Shown here one piece after another: positions 7,168 through 9,069 of a DNA stretch of 9,069 bases (positions are counted from its first letter, which is position 1; each line of letters begins with the position of its first letter). Origin of the DNA: JABJPE01 sp036340215 (GTDB lineage: Bacteria > Pseudomonadota > Gammaproteobacteria > Comchoanobacterales > Comchoanobacteraceae). The stretch spans positions 1 to 9,069 of the forward strand of contig JAYYZF010000081.1 of the NCBI GenBank assembly GCA_036340215.1, given 5' to 3'. A program made the translations under genes and the position numbers. The notes under the pieces are model-generated. The model ran no database searches. It was not told where the DNA came from and was given only the letters and a program-made list of their open reading frames with translations.

Positions 7168-9069
7168 CTAATTTTTCATTGCTATTTTATTAGTTTTACC
7201 ATCATTTTCTTTGCCATTTTTTGCAGCAGCATCGTTATTCCTACCAGAATTCAAGCCAAATTTTGAAAGCGAATCTGCTGTTTTTTCACCTTCATCATAA
7301 TCGGAATCACCACTTGACACTGATTCTAAATCATCATCCTCGTTGAAACTGACTGACCCTACATCACCACTAGAACCACTATCTTCTGATGATCTGGCAC
7401 TAGTTGACTCTATTTCAGCATCTTTTTCATTACCATCAGCCGAATGTTTTTTAATTTTATCTTTTACTTCTTGTGAATGTTGGATGAAACGTGCGTCTGC
7501 TTGTAAATCCTCTATTATACTTTTTAGATCTTTTATTTCTGTTTCACTCTTATCCCGTGTTTTAGCAAAAGTTTCGTTCTGTATACGTATTTGATTGTTT
7601 AAATTTTCATTTTGACCACGAGCTTCTGTCAATTCCCGATCTTGAGTATCAAATTGTTTTTTAAGTGTATCTTTTTCTTCTACAGTAGTGTCAAGCAAAC
7701 CTTGCTTCTGACTTATTTCTTCACTTAGCTCAGCAATTCTTTTTGCAAACCCATTTTCCTTATCCTTATAACTAGTTTCTAAATCACTTATGACTTTTTC
7801 TAGATTAGTAATCTCTACTGCTGATTTCATATTCATTTCCAGTATCTCAGCAGATTTGTATTCCAGTTCCTCTTCTGACTTTTGTTGAAATTCTGTGAAC
7901 CTTTTCTTGATTTCTTCCCTGTTTTCTTGTGTCTGTCTGATATTATCAACTAACTCAGCAATCTTGGCTTTATAGGTCTCTATCTCTGCTAATTTTTCTT
8001 CTTCTAGCTTACTACTTGCGGTCTGCATTTCAGTTAATTGTAATTGCAAGTTGTTTTCTACTTCTTTAGCTTTTTCAGATTCTAGATGGTACTGGTTCTT
8101 GCTCTCAGTAAGTGAAGATTCAGTCTGATTTAATTTCTTAGTTAGCTCAGCAATCTTGCCTTCAAAGGCCTCTGTCTCTTCCTTGTTACTTGCTTCATTT
8201 TCAGTTGCTTGCTTTTTCATTGTATGAAGCGAAGTTTTAAGTACATCTATCTCTTTAGTTAGCTCATCAATCTTGCCTTTAAAGGCATCTGTCTCTTCTT
8301 TATTGCTTATTTCATTCTCAGTTGCTTGCTTTTTCATTGTATCAAGCGAAGTTTTAAGTACAGTTATCTCTTTAGTTAGCTCATCAATCTTGCCTTCAAA
8401 GGCATCTGTTTCTTCTTTATTACTTATTTCATTCTCAGTTGCTTTTCTCTGAATTTTATCAAGAGAAGCTTTAAGCTCAGCTATCTCTATTAACTTTTCT
8501 TCTTCTAGCTTACTACTTGCGGTCTGCATTTCAGTTAATTGTAATTGCAAGTTGTTTTCTACTTCTTTAGCTTTACCAGATTCTAGATTGTACTGATCCT
8601 TACTCTCAGCAAGTGAAGACTCAGTTTTCTTTAATCTTTCAGTTATCTCAGAAATCTGGGCTTTATAGGCCTCTGTCTCTTTCTTGTGACTTGTTTCATT
8701 CTCAGTTGCTTGCTTTGTCATTGTATCAAGAATAGCTTTAAGCTCAGCTATCTCTGTTAATTTTGCTTGAGTTTCATTACCACTTGTTTCTAATCTATGT
8801 TCTAGATCCTGAATTTTTACTGTGGCTTTATCATTATCGTCCTCAAGTGCTAATGCTGCGCTTAAGCGAGTTTCTAGATTATTGTTATCATTAGTTAGTA
8901 TCTCTATTCGATTATTAAGATCCTTGTTACTTGTTTCAAGCTTACTACTTGCGGTCTGCATTTCAGTTAATTGTAATTGCAAGTTGTTTTCTGCTTCTTT
9001 AGCTTTACCAGATTCTAGATTGTACTGATCCTTACTCTCAGCAAGTGAAGACTCAGTTTTCTTTAATCT
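7168..9069 (-). CDS. Large repeat-containing coiled-coil protein, 5' end beyond the window
   Basis: The frame is open from the stop at 7168 to the right edge, giving 633 visible residues and no real start. A TTG at 8982 could be taken as a start, but the frame and the repeat pattern continue upstream through 9069, so the gene is longer. About residues 1-530 are Glu/Lys/Leu/Thr-rich with heptad-like spacing, a long alpha-helical coiled coil. No Pro, Cys or Trp occurs in the visible protein. Two repeat types are present. Type A (about 44 residues, containing TESSLAESK and NNLQLQLTEMQTASSKLE) is at residues 1-44, 145-188 and 312-355. Type B (39 residues, containing KKQATENEISNKEE) is one copy at 106-144 and three tandem copies at 194-311. 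Residues 549-596 form a Ser/Asp/Glu tail, followed by an Asn/Lys-rich end. No membrane helix is seen. The function is unknown; a structural, surface or secreted host-interacting role is conceivable. Repeat content alone makes coiled-coil similarity searches misleading. Confidence 0.85.
   Translation of the reverse strand, partial: RLKKTESSLAESKDQYNLESGKAKEAENNLQLQLTEMQTASSKLETSNKDLNNRIEILTNDNNNLETRLSAALALEDDNDKATVKIQDLEHRLETSGNETQAKLTEIAELKAILDTMTKQATENETSHKKETEAYKAQISEITERLKKTESSLAESKDQYNLESGKAKEVENNLQLQLTEMQTASSKLEEEKLIEIAELKASLDKIQRKATENEISNKEETDAFEGKIDELTKEITVLKTSLDTMKKQATENEISNKEETDAFKGKIDELTKEIDVLKTSLHTMKKQATENEASNKEETEAFEGKIAELTKKLNQTESSLTESKNQYHLESEKAKEVENNLQLQLTEMQTASSKLEEEKLAEIETYKAKIAELVDNIRQTQENREEIKKRFTEFQQKSEEELEYKSAEILEMNMKSAVEITNLEKVISDLETSYKDKENGFAKRIAELSEEISQKQGLLDTTVEEKDTLKKQFDTQDRELTEARGQNENLNNQIRIQNETFAKTRDKSETEIKDLKSIIEDLQADARFIQHSQEVKDKIKKHSADGNEKDAEIESTSARSSEDSGSSGDVGSVSFNEDDDLESVSSGDSDYDEGEKTADSLSKFGLNSGRNNDAAAKNGKENDGKTNKIAMKN
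8006..8136 (-). repeat. Type A repeat, copy nearest the C-terminus
   Basis: It encodes TESSLTESKNQYHLESEKAK and the NNLQLQLTEMQTASSKLE block. The 80 bases at 7994-8073 are identical to 8495-8574 in the middle copy, whereas the rest of the unit has about a dozen substitutions. Identity is therefore patchy along the unit. Confidence 0.85.
8138..8488 (-). repeat. Tandem 117-bp repeat (type B), three copies
   Basis: Three consecutive 117-bp units begin at 8138, 8255 and 8372, each opening with TTAGTTAGCTC on the plus strand. Each encodes 39 residues containing QATENE or KATENE, then SNKEET and FxGKIxELTKxL/I. The unit is a whole number of codons, so copy number can change without a frameshift. 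The rightmost copy differs most at its distal end (QRKATENE in place of KKQATENE). Confidence 0.9.
8507..8637 (-). repeat. Type A repeat, middle copy
   Basis: It encodes RLKKTESSLAESKDQYNLES, then KAKEVENN and the LTEMQTASSKLE block. It differs from the copy at the right edge (offset 432 bp, 144 codons) by one base in 131, an A-to-G difference that changes one Val codon to Ala. Confidence 0.9.
8639..8755 (-). repeat. Dispersed fourth copy of the type B repeat
   Basis: This stretch lines up with the tandem units at an offset of 267 bp from the 8372 copy and encodes LDTMTKQATENETSHKKETE. It is more diverged than the tandem copies and directly precedes, in the protein, the middle type A copy. 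Confidence 0.75.
8939..9069 (-). repeat. Type A repeat, copy at the window edge
   Basis: This nearly exact copy of 8507-8637 runs into the window end, so its full extent is unknown. It encodes KTESSLAESKDQYNLESGKA with KAKEAENN in place of KAKEVENN. Confidence 0.9.

Noticed and set aside
7343..7594. Plus-strand open frame of 83 codons antisense to the coiled-coil C-terminal region
   Set aside because: Its Ser/Leu-rich product follows from the complementary Glu/Ser-rich codons. There is no independent coding evidence.
8980..8982. TTG at 8982 as the start of the coiled-coil gene
   Set aside because: The same frame continues open to base 9069 and encodes the rest of a type A repeat, so this is an internal leucine codon.
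8822..9028. Plus-strand open frame of 68 codons at the right edge
   Set aside because: It is a low-complexity Leu/Ser shadow of the coiled-coil repeats.
8006..9069. CRISPR-like array
   Set aside because: The repeats are long, lie in an open coding frame, are whole-codon in length and have no uniform short spacers.

Overview
The window is AT-rich and every supported gene lies on the minus strand, so transcription runs from high to low coordinates. It has two parts. The right part (about 5539-9069) is accessory: a large repeat-rich coiled-coil protein cut by the window edge, an unrecognised four-helix membrane protein, and an endonuclease/exonuclease/phosphatase (EEP) fold enzyme. The left part (1-5460) is a conserved bacterial cluster: rsfS, rlmH, mrdA (PBP2), rodA, mltB, then the start of a TPR protein that runs off the left edge.

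The order rsfS-rlmH-mrdA-rodA-mltB matches the gammaproteobacterial elongasome cluster. In Pseudomonas, from memory, nadD precedes it and rlpA/dacA follow it. Here nadD is not beside rsfS and the TPR gene sits where rlpA would be. PBP2, RlmH and RsfS all resemble the gammaproteobacterial proteins. Together with the low GC and the coiled-coil and TPR genes, this suggests an AT-rich, possibly host-associated gammaproteobacterium (Francisella-like or Legionellales-like). That placement is inference; no genus can be fixed from this sequence.

Functionally, RsfS silences the large ribosomal subunit and RlmH methylates 23S rRNA. PBP2 (transpeptidase) and RodA (SEDS glycosyltransferase) form the lateral-wall synthase, and MltB trims peptidoglycan. 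Gene spacing is tight: mrdA/rodA overlap as ATGA, rsfS/rlmH overlap, the TPR gene starts 2 bases after mltB, and the EEP and membrane genes also overlap as ATGA. No convincing GC-rich Rho-independent terminator was seen anywhere.

The most unusual object is the coiled-coil gene. Its 633 visible residues contain no Pro, Cys or Trp. It has a tandem triple repeat of 39 residues nested among three copies of a second repeat of about 44 residues, two of which differ by one base in 131. It ends in a Ser/acidic tail. Its function is unknown.
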